DNA of 64,000 bases from Rhabditoides inermis (lineage: Eukaryota; Nematoda; Chromadorea; Rhabditida; Rhabditidae), in the NCBI GenBank assembly GCA_963966185.1, contig CAWZYM010000077.1, positions 464,001 through 528,000 of the forward strand. Reading direction: 5' to 3'. Under the pieces are notes generated by a model, which had not been told where the DNA came from, made no database searches, and saw nothing but the letters and a program-made list of their open reading frames with translations. Shown in pieces: positions 25,624-36,448 of the stretch (position 1 is the first letter of the stretch; every line of letters starts with the position of its first letter). A program made the position numbers and the translations under genes.

Positions 25624-26540
25624 GCATACAGTTCTTGAACAAATTTTGAGGAAGATGAATTGGGAGGACAAAGGAGTGAAGATTGATGGAGAGTACCTAA
25701 ATCATCTACGGTATGCAGATGATGTGGTGCTATGCGCGCGGAGTAAGGAGACAGCACAGACAATGTTGAACGAGCTGAGTGGAGAAAGTGAACAATACGG
25801 GCTGCGGATCAGCCATAAGAAGACGAAGGTGCTAACGCTAGGATCCAACCGAACGATCACCCTTCGAGGAGTGCCACTGGAGACGGTCAGGTCGTTCAAG
25901 TACCTGGGAGTCGATATAAGCAAGGACAAGGACGTGACAGAAGTGGGAAGACGAATGGGGTGCGCATGGGGAGCCTTCAACAAGCATCGACGGTTTCTGA
26001 CGCATAGGAGAGCGCCGATGAAGAGAAAGCTAGCAGTGATGTATGTATACGTGCGTACTGCCGGGAGCCCTCTACGGAAGCGAGGCGTGGGCGCTGACAG
26101 AGGAACAGAAGGAGGGACTGCGGCGGATGCAGCGAAGAATGGAGCGAGCGATGTTGAATGTGAGCTTGCGCGACAGGATGAGGAATACGACTGTACGAGG
26201 ACTGACGGGAATGAAGGACGTGATGGAGATTGCTTGGAGGAGAAAGGCGAGCTGGGCGAGGAAGGTGGCCAACTTCAACAACCGATGGTCGCGCCGAGTG
26301 ACTGAGTGGAGGCCGTTTGGACAGAAGAGAAGAGTGGGAGCGCCGTATGTGAAGTGGAGCGACGACTTGGAGGAGATGATGGAGCGACAAGGACTGAGCG
26401 GGGAGACCTGGACGAGACTAGCAAGAAGAGACGACTGCGACGAATGGAAGCGGATTATGCTCACGGGACCAGCTCCATAGCGAACCAAACCATTGGAATG
26501 TGTATAGAGATTCTGGATAAAACTTTTGATTTGATTTTGA
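25624..26540 (+). mobile_element. RTE-like fragment, copy 8 of 10 (RT pseudogene)
   Basis: Same ends and frameshift as copy 1. The right-hand target duplication has an A to T change at 26552, making AATTCATATGAA. This is shared with copies 9 and 10, so the three form a sub-lineage. RT remnant 25624-26480. Confidence 0.85.
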
Positions 26541-27825
26541 TTTGCAATTCATATGAATTTTCCAATCCAGTACAACAAATAAAGCATAATTTGCATGTCA
26601 GGGAGATAGAATAGAATGCTGCAAACAAACTGGAAAGCGGGTTGGTGAAACTGACTTCTTTATTTTATTCACGCAGCACTGTTCTGAATATACTTGTATT
26701 TTGCAATTCAAATGAATTTTCCAATCCAGTACAACAAATAAAGCATAATTTGCATGTCAGGGAGATAGAATAGAGTGCTGCAAACAAACTGGAAAGCGGG
26801 TTGGTGAAACTGACTTCTTTATTTTATTCACGCAGCACTGTTCTGAATATGCTTGTATTTTGCATTTCAAATGAATTTTCCAATCCAGTACAATAAAGTA
26901 AGCATAATTTGCATGTCAGGGAGAGAGAATAGAGTGCTGCAAACAAACTGGAAAGCGGGTTGGTGAAACTGACTTCTTTATTTTATTCACGCAGCACTGT
27001 TCTGAATATGCTTGTGTTTTGCATTTCAAAAGAATTTTCCAATTCAGTACAACAAAGTAAGCATACTTTGCATGTCAGGGAGAAAGAATAGAGTGCTGCA
27101 AACAAACTGGAAAGCGGGTTGGTGAAACTGACTTCTTTTATTTTATTCACGCAGCACTGTTCTGAATATGCTTGTGTTTTGCATTTCAAAAGAATTTTCC
27201 AATCCAGTACAACAAAGTAAGCATAGTTTGCATGTCAGGGAGATAGAATAGAGTGCTGCAAACAAACTGGAAAGCGGGTTGGTGAAACTGACTTCTTTAT
27301 TATATTCGCGCAGCACTGTTCTGAATATGCTTGTATTTTGCATTTCAAAAGAATTTTCCAATCCAGTACAACAAAGTAAGCATAATTTGCATGTCAGGGA
27401 GATAGAATAGAGTGCTGCAAACAAACTGGAAAGCAGGTTGGTGAAACTGACTTCTTTATTATATTCGCGCAGCACTGTTCTGAGAAGGCTTGTATTTTGC
27501 ATTTCAACTGATTTTTCCAATCCAGCACGACAAATAAAGCATAATTTGCATGTCAGGGAGATAGAATAGAGTGCTGCAAACAAACTGGAAAGCGGGTTGG
27601 TGAAACTGATTTCTTTATTTTATTCGCGCAGCACTGTTCTGAGTAGGCTTGTATTTTGCATTTCAACTGATTTTTCCAATCCAGTACAACAAAGTAAGCA
27701 TAATTTGCATGTCAGGGAGAAAGAATAGAGTGCAGAAAACAAACTGGAAAGCGGGTTGGTGAAACTGACTTCTTTATTTTATTCGCGCAGCACTGTTCTG
27801 AATATACTTGTATTTTGCAATTCAA
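26541..27825 (+). repeat. 159-bp satellite array, segment 9
   Basis: Length 1285 bp = 8 monomers + 13 bp. Three consecutive AAAGAA-core monomers, two with TTGTGTTTTGC, follow an AATTCAAATGAA and an AATGAA type. The GAGAAGG and GAGTAGG pair closes the segment. One antisense frame stays open for 146 codons; it is a satellite shadow. Confidence 0.97.
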
Positions 27826-28742
27826 GCATACAGTTCTTGAACAAATTTTGAGGAAGATGAATTGGGAGGACAAAGGAGTGAAGATTGATGGAGAGTACCT
27901 AAATCATCTACGGTATGCAGATGATGTGGTGCTATGCGCGCGGAGTAAGGAGACAGCACAGACAATGTTGAACGAGCTGAGTGGAGAAAGTGAACAATAC
28001 GGGCTGCGGATCAGCCATAAGAAGACGAAGGTGCTAACGCTAGGATCCAACCGAACGATCACCCTTCGAGGAGTGCCACTGGAGACGGTCAGGTCGTTCA
28101 AGTACCTGGGAGTCGATATAAGCAAGGACAAGGACGTGACAGAAGTGGGAAGACGAATGGGGTGCGCATGGGGAGCCTTCAACAAGCATCGACGGTTTCT
28201 GACGCATAGGAGAGCGCCGATGAAGAGAAAGCTAGCAGTGATGTATGTATACGTGCGTACTGCCGGGAGCCCTCTACGGAAGCGAGGCGTGGGCGCTGAC
28301 AGAGGAACAGAAGGAGGGACTGCGGCGGATGCAGCGAAGAATGGAGCGAGCGATGTTGAATGTGAGCTTGCGCGACAGGATGAGGAATACGACTGTACGA
28401 GGACTGACGGGAATGAAGGACGTGATGGAGATTGCTTGGAGGAGAAAGGCGAGCTGGGCGAGGAAGGTGGCCAACTTCAACAACCGATGGTCGCGCCGAG
28501 TGACTGAGTGGAGGCCGTTTGGACAGAAGAGAAGAGTGGGAGCGCCGTATGTGAAGTGGAGCGACGACTTGGAGGAGATGATGGAGCGACAAGGACTGAG
28601 CGGGGAGACCTGGACGAGACTAGCAAGAAGAGACGACTGCGACGAATGGAAGCGGATTATGCTCACGGGACCAGCTCCATAGCGAACCAAACCATTGGAA
28701 TGTGTATAGAGATTCTGGATAAAACTTTTGATTTGATTTTGA
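27826..28742 (+). mobile_element. RTE-like fragment, copy 9 of 10 (RT pseudogene)
   Basis: Same ends and frameshift as copy 1, with the CATATG variant in the right flank shared with copies 8 and 10. RT remnant 27826-28682. The stretch from here to copy 10 is a 3452-bp period that begins to repeat after copy 10. Confidence 0.85.
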
Positions 28743-31277
28743 TTTGCAATTCATATGAATTTTCCAATCCAGTACAACAAATAAAGCATAATTTGCATGT
28801 CAGGGAGATAGAATAGAATGCTGCAAACAAACTGGAAAGCGGGTTGGTGAAACTGACTTCTTTATTTTATTCACGCAGCACTGTTCTGAATATACTTGTA
28901 TTTTGCAATTCAAATGAATTTTCCAATCCAGTACAACAAATAAAGCATAATTTGCATGTCAGGGAGATAGAATAGAGTGCTGCAAACAAACTGGAAAGCG
29001 GGTTGGTGAAACTGACTTCTTTATTTTATTCACGCAGCACTGTTCTGAATATGCTTGTATTTTGCATTTCAAATGAATTTTCCAATCCAGTACAATAAAG
29101 TAAGCAAAACTTGCATGTCAGGGAGATAGAATAGAGTGCTGCAAACAAACTGGAAAGCGGGTTGGTGAAACTGACTTCTTTATTTTATTCACGCAGCACT
29201 GTTCTGAATATGCTTGTTATTTGCATTTCAAATGAATTTTCCAATCCAGTACAATAAAGTAAGCAAAATTTGCATGTCAGGGAGATAGAATAGAGTGCTG
29301 CAAACAAACTGGAAAGCGGGTTGGTGAAACTGACTTCTTTATTTTATTCGCGCAGCACTGTTCTGAATATGCTTGTATTTTGCGTTTCAAATGAATTTTC
29401 CAATCCAGTACAACAAAGTAAGAGAGAATAGAGTGCTGCAAACAAACTGGAAAGCGGGTTGGTGAAACTGACTTCTTTATTTTATTCACGCAGCACTGTT
29501 CTGAATATGCTTGTATTTTGCATTTCAACTGATTTTTCCAATCCAGTACGACAAATAAAGCATAATTTGCATGTCAGGGAGATAGAATAGAGTGCTGCAA
29601 ACAAACTGGAAAGCGGGTTGGTGAAACTGACTTCTTTATTTTATTCACGCAGCACTGTTCTGAATATACTTGTATTTTGCAATTCAAATGAATTTTCCAA
29701 TCCAGTACAACAAATAAAGCATAATTTGCATGTCAGGGAGATAGAATAGAGTGCTGCAAACAAACTGGAAAGCGGGTTGGTGAAACTGACTTCTTTATTT
29801 TATTCACGCAGCACTGTTCTGAATATGCTTGTATTTTGCATTTCAAATGAATTTTCCAATCCAGTACAATAAAGTAAGCAAAACTTGCATGTCAGGGAGA
29901 TAGAATAGAGTGCTGCGAACAAACTGGAAAGCGGGTTGGTGAAACTGACTTCTTTATTTTATTCACGCAGCACTGTTCTGAATATGCTTGTATTTTGCAT
30001 TTCAACTGATTTTTCCAATCCAGTACGACAAATAAAGCATAATTTGCATGTCAGGGAGATAGAATAGAGTGCTGCAAACAAACTGGAAAGCGGGTTGGTG
30101 AAACTGACTTCTTTATTTTATTCACGCAGCACTGTTCTGAATATACTTGTATTTTGCAATTCAAATGAATTTTCCAATCCAGTACAACAAATAAAGCATA
30201 ATTTGCATGTCAGGGAGATAGAATAGAGTGCTGCAAACAAACTGGAAAGCGGGTTGGTGAAACTGACTTCTTTATTTTATTCACGCAGCACTGTTCTGAA
30301 TATGCTTGTATTTTGCATTTCAAATGAATTTTCCAATCCAGTACAACAAAGTAAGCATAATTTGCATGTCAGGGAGATAGAATAGAGTGCTGCAAACAAA
30401 CTGAAAAGCGGGTTGGTGAAACTGACTTCTTTATTTTATTCGCGCAGCACTGTTCTGAGTAGGCTTGTTTTTTGCATTTCAACTGATTTTTCCAATCCAG
30501 TACAACCAAGTAAGCATAATTTGCATGTCAGGGAGAAAGAATAGAGTGCTGCAAACAAACTGAGAAGCGGGTTGGTGAAACTGACTTCTTTATTTTATTC
30601 GCGCAGCACTGTTCTGAATATGCTTGTATTTTGCATTTCAAAAGAATTTTCCAATCCAGTACAACAAAGTAAGCATAATTTGCATGTCAGGGAGATAGAA
30701 TAGAGTGCTGCAAACAAACTGGAAAGCAGGTTGGTGAAACTGACTTCTTTATTATATTCGCGCAGCACTGTTCTGAGAAGGCTTGTATTTTGCATTTCAA
30801 AAGAATTTTCCAATCCAGTACAACAAAGTAAGCATAATTTGCATGTCAGGGAGATAGAATAGAGTGCTGCAAACAAACTGGAAAGCAGGTTGGTGAAACT
30901 GACTTCTTAATTATATTCGCGCAGCACTGTTCTGAGAAGGCTTGTATTTTGCATTTCAACTGATTTTTCCAATCCAGCACGACAAATAAAGCATAATTTG
31001 CATGTCAGGGAGATAGAATAGAGTGCTGCAAACAAACTGGAAAGCGGGTTGGTGAAACTGATTTCTTTATTTTATTCGCGCAGCACTGTTCTGAGTAGGC
31101 TTGTATTTTGCATTTCAACTGATTTTTCCAATCCAGTACAACAAAGTAAGCATAATTTGCATGTCAGGGAGAAAGAATAGAGTGCAGAAAACAAACTGGA
31201 AAGCGGGTTGGTGAAACTTACTTCTTTATTTTATTCGCGCAGCACTGTTCTGAATATACTTGTATTTTGCAATTCAA
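28743..31277 (+). repeat. 159-bp satellite array, segment 10
   Basis: Length 2535 bp = 16 monomers + 12 bp - 21 bp. The missing 21 bp is the same internal deletion as in segment 6, here after 29422. The first five monomers repeat at the start of segment 11 with a 3452-bp offset. Confidence 0.97.
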
Positions 31278-32194
31278 GCATACAGTTCTTGAACAAATTT
31301 TGAGGAAGATGAATTGGGAGGACAAAGGAGTGAAGATTGATGGAGAGTACCTAAATCATCTACGGTATGCAGATGATGTGGTGCTATGCGCGCGGAGTAA
31401 GGAGACAGCACAGACAATGTTGAACGAGCTGAGTGGAGAAAGTGAACAATACGGGCTGCGGATCAGCCATAAGAAGACGAAGGTGCTAACGCTAGGATCC
31501 AACCGAACGATCACCCTTCGAGGAGTGCCACTGGAGACGGTCAGGTCGTTCAAGTACCTGGGAGTCGATATAAGCAAGGACAAGGACGTGACAGAAGTGG
31601 GAAGACGAATGGGGTGCGCATGGGGAGCCTTCAACAAGCATCGACGGTTTCTGACGCATAGGAGAGCGCCGATGAAGAGAAAGCTAGCAGTGATGTATGT
31701 ATACGTGCGTACTGCCGGGAGCCCTCTACGGAAGCGAGGCGTGGGCGCTGACAGAGGAACAGAAGGAGGGACTGCGGCGGATGCAGCGAAGAATGGAGCG
31801 AGCGATGTTGAATGTGAGCTTGCGCGACAGGATGAGGAATACGACTGTACGAGGACTGACGGGAATGAAGGACGTGATGGAGATTGCTTGGAGGAGAAAG
31901 GCGAGCTGGGCGAGGAAGGTGGCCAACTTCAACAACCGATGGTCGCGCCGAGTGACTGAGTGGAGGCCGTTTGGACAGAAGAGAAGAGTGGGAGCGCCGT
32001 ATGTGAAGTGGAGCGACGACTTGGAGGAGATGATGGAGCGACAAGGACTGAGCGGGGAGACCTGGACGAGACTAGCAAGAAGAGACGACTGCGACGAATG
32101 GAAGCGGATTATGCTCACGGGACCAGCTCCATAGCGAACCAAACCATTGGAATGTGTATAGAGATTCTGGATAAAACTTTTGATTTGATTTTGA
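31278..32194 (+). mobile_element. RTE-like fragment, copy 10 of 10 (RT pseudogene)
   Basis: Last copy in the window; same ends and frameshift as copy 1 and the CATATG right-flank variant of copies 8 and 9. RT remnant 31278-32134. No RTE-like copy is seen in the remaining 32 kb. Confidence 0.85.
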
Positions 32195-34273
32195 TTTGCA
32201 ATTCATATGAATTTTCCAATCCAGTACAACAAATAAAGCATAATTTGCATGTCAGGGAGATAGAATAGAATGCTGCAAACAAACTGGAAAGCGGGTTGGT
32301 GAAACTGACTTCTTTATTTTATTCACGCAGCACTGTTCTGAATATACTTGTATTTTGCAATTCAAATGAATTTTCCAATCCAGTACAACAAATAAAGCAT
32401 AATTTGCATGTCAGGGAGATAGAATAGAGTGCTGCAAACAAACTGGAAAGCGGGTTGGTGAAACTGACTTCTTTATTTTATTCACGCAGCACTGTTCTGA
32501 ATATGCTTGTATTTTGCATTTCAAATGAATTTTCCAATCCAGTACAATAAAGTAAGCAAAACTTGCATGTCAGGGAGATAGAATAGAGTGCTGCAAACAA
32601 ACTGGAAAGCGGGTTGGTGAAACTGACTTCTTTATTTTATTCACGCAGCACTGTTCTGAATATGCTTGTTATTTGCATTTCAAATGAATTTTCCAATCCA
32701 GTACAATAAAGTAAGCAAAATTTGCATGTCAGGGAGATAGAATAGAGTGCTGCAAACAAACTGGAAAGCGGGTTGGTGAAACTGACTTCTTTATTTTATT
32801 CGCGCAGCACTGTTCTGAATATGCTTGTATTTTGCGTTTCAAATGAATTTTCCAATCCAGTACAACAAAGTAAGAGAGAATAGAGTGCTGCAAACAAACT
32901 GGAAAGCGGGTTGGTGAAACTGACTTCTTTATTTTATTCACGCAGCACTGTTCTGAATATGCTTGTATTTTGCATTTCAACTGATTTTTCCAATCCAGTA
33001 CGACAAATAAAGCATAATTTGCATGTCAGGGAGATAGAATAGAGTGCTGCAAACAAACTGGAAAGCGGGTTGGTGAAACTGACTTCTTTATTTTATTCAC
33101 GCAGCACTGTTCTGAATATGCTTGTATTTTGCATTTCAACTGATTTTTCCAATCCAGTACGACAAATAAAGCATAATTTGCATGTCAGGGAGATAGAATA
33201 GAGTGCTGCAAACAAACTGGAAAGCGGGTTGGTGAAACTGACTTCTTTATTTTATTCACGCAGCACTGTTCTGAATATGCTTGTATTTTGCATTTCAACT
33301 GATTTTTCCAATCCAGTACGACAAATAAAGCATAATTTGCATGTCAGGGAGATAGAATAGAGTGCTGCAAACAAACTGGAAAGCGGGTTGGTGAAACTGA
33401 CTTCTTTATTTTATTCACGCAGCACTGTTCTGAATATACTTGTATTTTGCAATTCAAATGAATTTTCCAATCCAGTACAACAAATAAAGCATAATTTGCA
33501 TGTCAGGGAGATAGAATAGAGTGCTGCAAACAAACTGGAAAGCGGGTTGGTGAAACTGACTTCTTTATTTTATTCACGCAGCACTGTTCTGAATATGCTT
33601 GTATTTTGCATTTCAAATGAATTTTCCAATCCAGTACAATAAAGTAAGCAAAACTTGCATGTCAGGGAGATAGAATAGAGTGCTGCGAACAAACTGGAAA
33701 GCGGGTTGGTGAAACTGACTTCTTTATTTTATTCACGCAGCACTGTTCTGAATATGCTTGTATTTTGCATTTCAACTGATTTTTCCAATCCAGTACGACA
33801 AATAAAGCATAATTTGCATGTCAGGGAGATAGAATAGAGTGCTGCAAACAAACTGGAAAGCGGGTTGGTGAAACTGACTTCTTTATTTTATTCACGCAGC
33901 ACTGTTCTGAATATACTTGTATTTTGCAATTCAAATGAATTTTCCAATCCAGTACAACAAATAAAGCATAATTTGCATGTCAGGGAGATAGAATAGAGTG
34001 CTGCAAACAAACTGGAAAGCGGGTTGGTGAAACTGACTTCTTTATTTTATTCACGCAGCACTGTTCTGAATATGCTTGTATTTTGCATTTCAAATGAATT
34101 TTCCAATCCAGTACAATAAAGTAAGCAAAACTTGCATGTCAGGGAGATAGAATAGAGTGCTGCGAACAAACTGGAAAGCGGGTTGGTGAAACTGACTTCT
34201 TTATTTTATTCACGCAGCACTGTTCTGAATATGCTTGTATTTTGCATTTCAAATGAATTTTCCAATCCAGTAC
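32195..34273 (+). repeat. 159-bp satellite array, segment 11
   Basis: About 13 monomers. The start repeats segment 10, including the 21-bp deletion (after 32874). It then runs through three ACTGAT/ACGACAAATAAAG monomers and alternating AATTCAAATGAA, AATGAA/AAAACTTG and ACTGAT types up to the TIR element. Several monomers carry GTGCTGCGAAC. Confidence 0.97.
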
Positions 34274-34415
34274 TAGGGACCACAATGAGAATTTCAGAAG
34301 TTTGGATGTGGTATGGCAGTTTGTATAATAATGTAGATCGTTTCAAGCTGATTTCGAAAATATATAATATTCATAGGGTTCATCGTTCACATTGCGCTCT
34401 AATTCCGCGCGGCGC

Positions 34416-34437
34416 GTGCGCACCCGAGCGCGCGCTC
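34416..34437. repeat. GC-rich palindromes inside the MITE-like element
   Basis: Two perfect palindromes lie close together: GTGCGCAC (34416-34423) and GAGCGCGCGCTC (34426-34437). They sit in the most GC-rich part of an otherwise AT-rich window and could form a hairpin. Confidence 0.8.
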
Positions 34438-34459
34438 ACACAGGGAAAGTGCGACAGAG

Positions 34460-34490
34460 GGCGGCTAGATCAAAGCACTCATGACGTCAT
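34460..34490 (+). repeat. Internal direct repeat with CRE-like palindrome, unit 1
   Basis: GGCGGCTAGATCAAAG (34460-34475) is followed 5 bp later by ATGACGTCAT (34481-34490), which contains TGACGTCA, the CRE/ATF-type bZIP palindrome. Unit 2 has the same two blocks with near-identical spacing. Confidence 0.85.
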
Positions 34491-34616
34491 TAATAGTTAA
34501 ATTATGAATATACTCGTTTCTAAGAGTAGCACTACGCTTTGTTTGATTGTAATCAATCAGTACTCGATGAAATACGTCTCTTATGACACCATTTTTCACT
34601 ACTCATTTTGGACAAT

Positions 34617-34646
34617 GGCGGCTAGATCAAAGAAATATGACGTCAT
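34617..34646 (+). repeat. Internal direct repeat with CRE-like palindrome, unit 2
   Basis: GGCGGCTAGATCAAAG (34617-34632), then ATGACGTCAT (34637-34646), separated by 4 bp. It lies 157 bp after unit 1. The sequence between the two shared blocks differs, so the repeat looks conserved at the motif level rather than freshly copied. Confidence 0.85.
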
Positions 34647-34825
34647 CATATCACTCTTTATCGATTTTCAATACTTTACGGGGCACGTTTTCCCATAAAT
34701 CGAATACCGTTGGAATCAGCGCGGAAGGGCGAATCGTTCTACGCTAATTATAACGAGTAACGCGTCCAGTCAAAAAATGTTACATGATTTCGACACAAAC
34801 TCTACACCTCACGTTGCGGTCCCTA

Positions 34826-36447
34826 ATCCAGTACAATAAAGTAAGCAAAATTTGCATGTCAAGGAGATAGAATAGAGTGCTGCAAACAAACTGGAAAGCG
34901 GGTTGGTGAAACTGACTTCTTTATTTTATTCACGCAGCACTGTTCTGAATATGCTTGTTATTTGCATTTCAAATGAATTTTCCAATCCAGTACAATAAAG
35001 TAAGCAAAATTTGCATGTCAGGGAGATAGAATAGAGTGCTGCAAACAAACTGGAAAGCGGGTTGGTGAAACTGACTTCTTTATTTTATTCACGCAGCACT
35101 GTTCTGAATATGCTTGTATTTTGCATTTCAACTGATTTTTCCAATCCAGTACGACAAATAAAGCATAATTTGCATGTCAGGGAGATAGAATAGAGTGCTG
35201 CAAACAAACTGGAAAGCGGGTTGGTGAAACTGACTTCTTTATTTTATTCGCGCAGCACTGTTCTGAGTAGGCTTGTTTTTTGCATTTCAACTGATTTCTC
35301 CAATCCAGTACAACCAAGTAAGCATAATTTGCATGTCAGGGAGAGAGAATAGAGTGCTGCAAACAAACTGGAAAGCGGGTTGGTGAAACTGACTTCTTTA
35401 TTTTATTCGCGCAGCACTGTTCTGAATATGCTTGTATTTTGCATTTCAAATGAATTTTCCAATCCAGTACAATAAAGTAAGCAAAATTTGCATGTCAGGG
35501 AGATAGAATAGAGTGCTGCAAACAAACTGGAAAGCGGGTTGGTGAAACTGACTTCTTTATTTTATTCGCGCAGCACTGTTCTGAATATGCTTGTATTTTG
35601 CATTTCAAATGAATTTTCCAATCCAGTACAACAAAGTAAGCATAATTTGCATGTCAGGGAGATAGAATAGAGTGCTGCAAACAAACTGAAAAGCGGGTTG
35701 GTGAAACTGACTTCTTTATTTTATTCGCGCAGCACTGTTCTGAGTAGGCTTGTTTTTTGCATTTCAACTGATTTTTCCAATCCAGTACAACCAAGTAAGC
35801 ATAATTTGCATGTCAGGGAGAGAGAATAGAGTGCTGCAAACAAACTGGAAAGCGGGTTGGTGAAACTGACTTCTTTATTTTATTCGCGCAGCACTGTTCT
35901 GAATATGCTTGTATTTTGCATTTCAAATGAATTTTCCAATCCAGTACAACAAAGTAAGCATAATTTGCATGTCAGGGAGATAGAATAGAGTGCTGCAAAC
36001 AAACTGAAAAGCGGGTTGGTGAAACTGACTTCTTTATTTTATTCGCGCAGCACTGTTCTGAGTAGGCTTGTTTTTTGCATTTCAAATGAATTTTTCAATC
36101 CAGTACAATAAAGTAAGCAAAATTTGCATGTCAGGGAGATAGAATAGAGTGCTGCAAACAAACTGGAAAGCGGGTTGGTGAAACTGACTTCTTTATTTTA
36201 TTCACGCAGCACTGTTCTGAATATGCTTGTATTTTGCATTTCAACTGATTTTTCCAATCCAGTACGACAAATAAAGCATAATTTGCATGTCAGGGAGATA
36301 GAATAGAGTGCTGCAAACAAACTGGAAAGCGGGTTGGTGAAACTGACTTCTTTATTTTATTCGCGCAGCACTGTTCTGAGTAGGCTTGTTTTTTGCATTT
36401 CAACTGATTTCTCCAATCCAGTACAACCAAGTAAGCATAATTTGCAT
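34826..36447 (+). repeat. 159-bp satellite array, segment 12
   Basis: About 10 monomers in + orientation between the MITE-like element and the first orientation switch. It includes a GTCAAGGAG variant (about 34857) also found in the right arm at about 54965, 56395 and 59888. Two GAGTAGG monomers have TGATTTCTCC instead of TGATTTTTCC. The last monomer is cut after TTTGCAT. Confidence 0.97.
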
Positions 36448-36448
36448 T
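36447..36448. other. Satellite orientation switch + to - (left inversion junction)
   Basis: The + satellite stops at monomer position 102 (TTTGCAT) and the - satellite starts at once with TGGATTGG, monomer position 75 read backwards. I see no inserted bases and no overlap at the join. The monomers on either side do not mirror each other, so this is not the centre of a palindrome. Confidence 0.93.

Larger units (their letters stand above)
34274..34825. mobile_element. Non-autonomous DNA transposon (MITE-like), hAT- or MULE-like ends
   Basis: A 552-bp non-satellite block. The ends are inverted repeats: left TAGGGACCACAATGAG, right (reverse complement) TAGGGACCGCAACGTGAG, with one mismatch and a 2-base gap. 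It is flanked by the direct repeat ATCCAGTAC (34265-34273 and 34826-34834). Monomer starts on either side (34195, 34915) are 720 bp apart = 159 + 552 + 9, which confirms the insertion size. No transposase is encoded; the two short open frames resemble nothing I know. TAGGG ends suggest hAT, but hAT duplicates 8 bp and Mutator-like elements about 9, so the superfamily is open. Only one copy is present, so it postdates the RTE-satellite amplification or escaped it. Confidence 0.82.

Noticed and set aside
1014..32194. Ten RTE-like copies as an assembly artefact
   Set aside because: Spacer lengths and neighbour subtypes differ between copies, and copies 3, 7 and 8-10 have private markers. Exact copy number in such an array still depends on the assembly.
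34183..34698. Two short open frames (105 and 64 codons) in the MITE-like element
   Set aside because: The first starts in satellite and crosses the element boundary; neither shows a known domain or transposase motif.
34272..34827. TA target duplication (Tc1/mariner-like) for the TIR element, with ends at GGGACC
   Set aside because: It would leave ATCCAGTAC duplicated in the host monomer before insertion. The 9-bp duplication explains the flanks and the exact 720-bp monomer spacing in one step.
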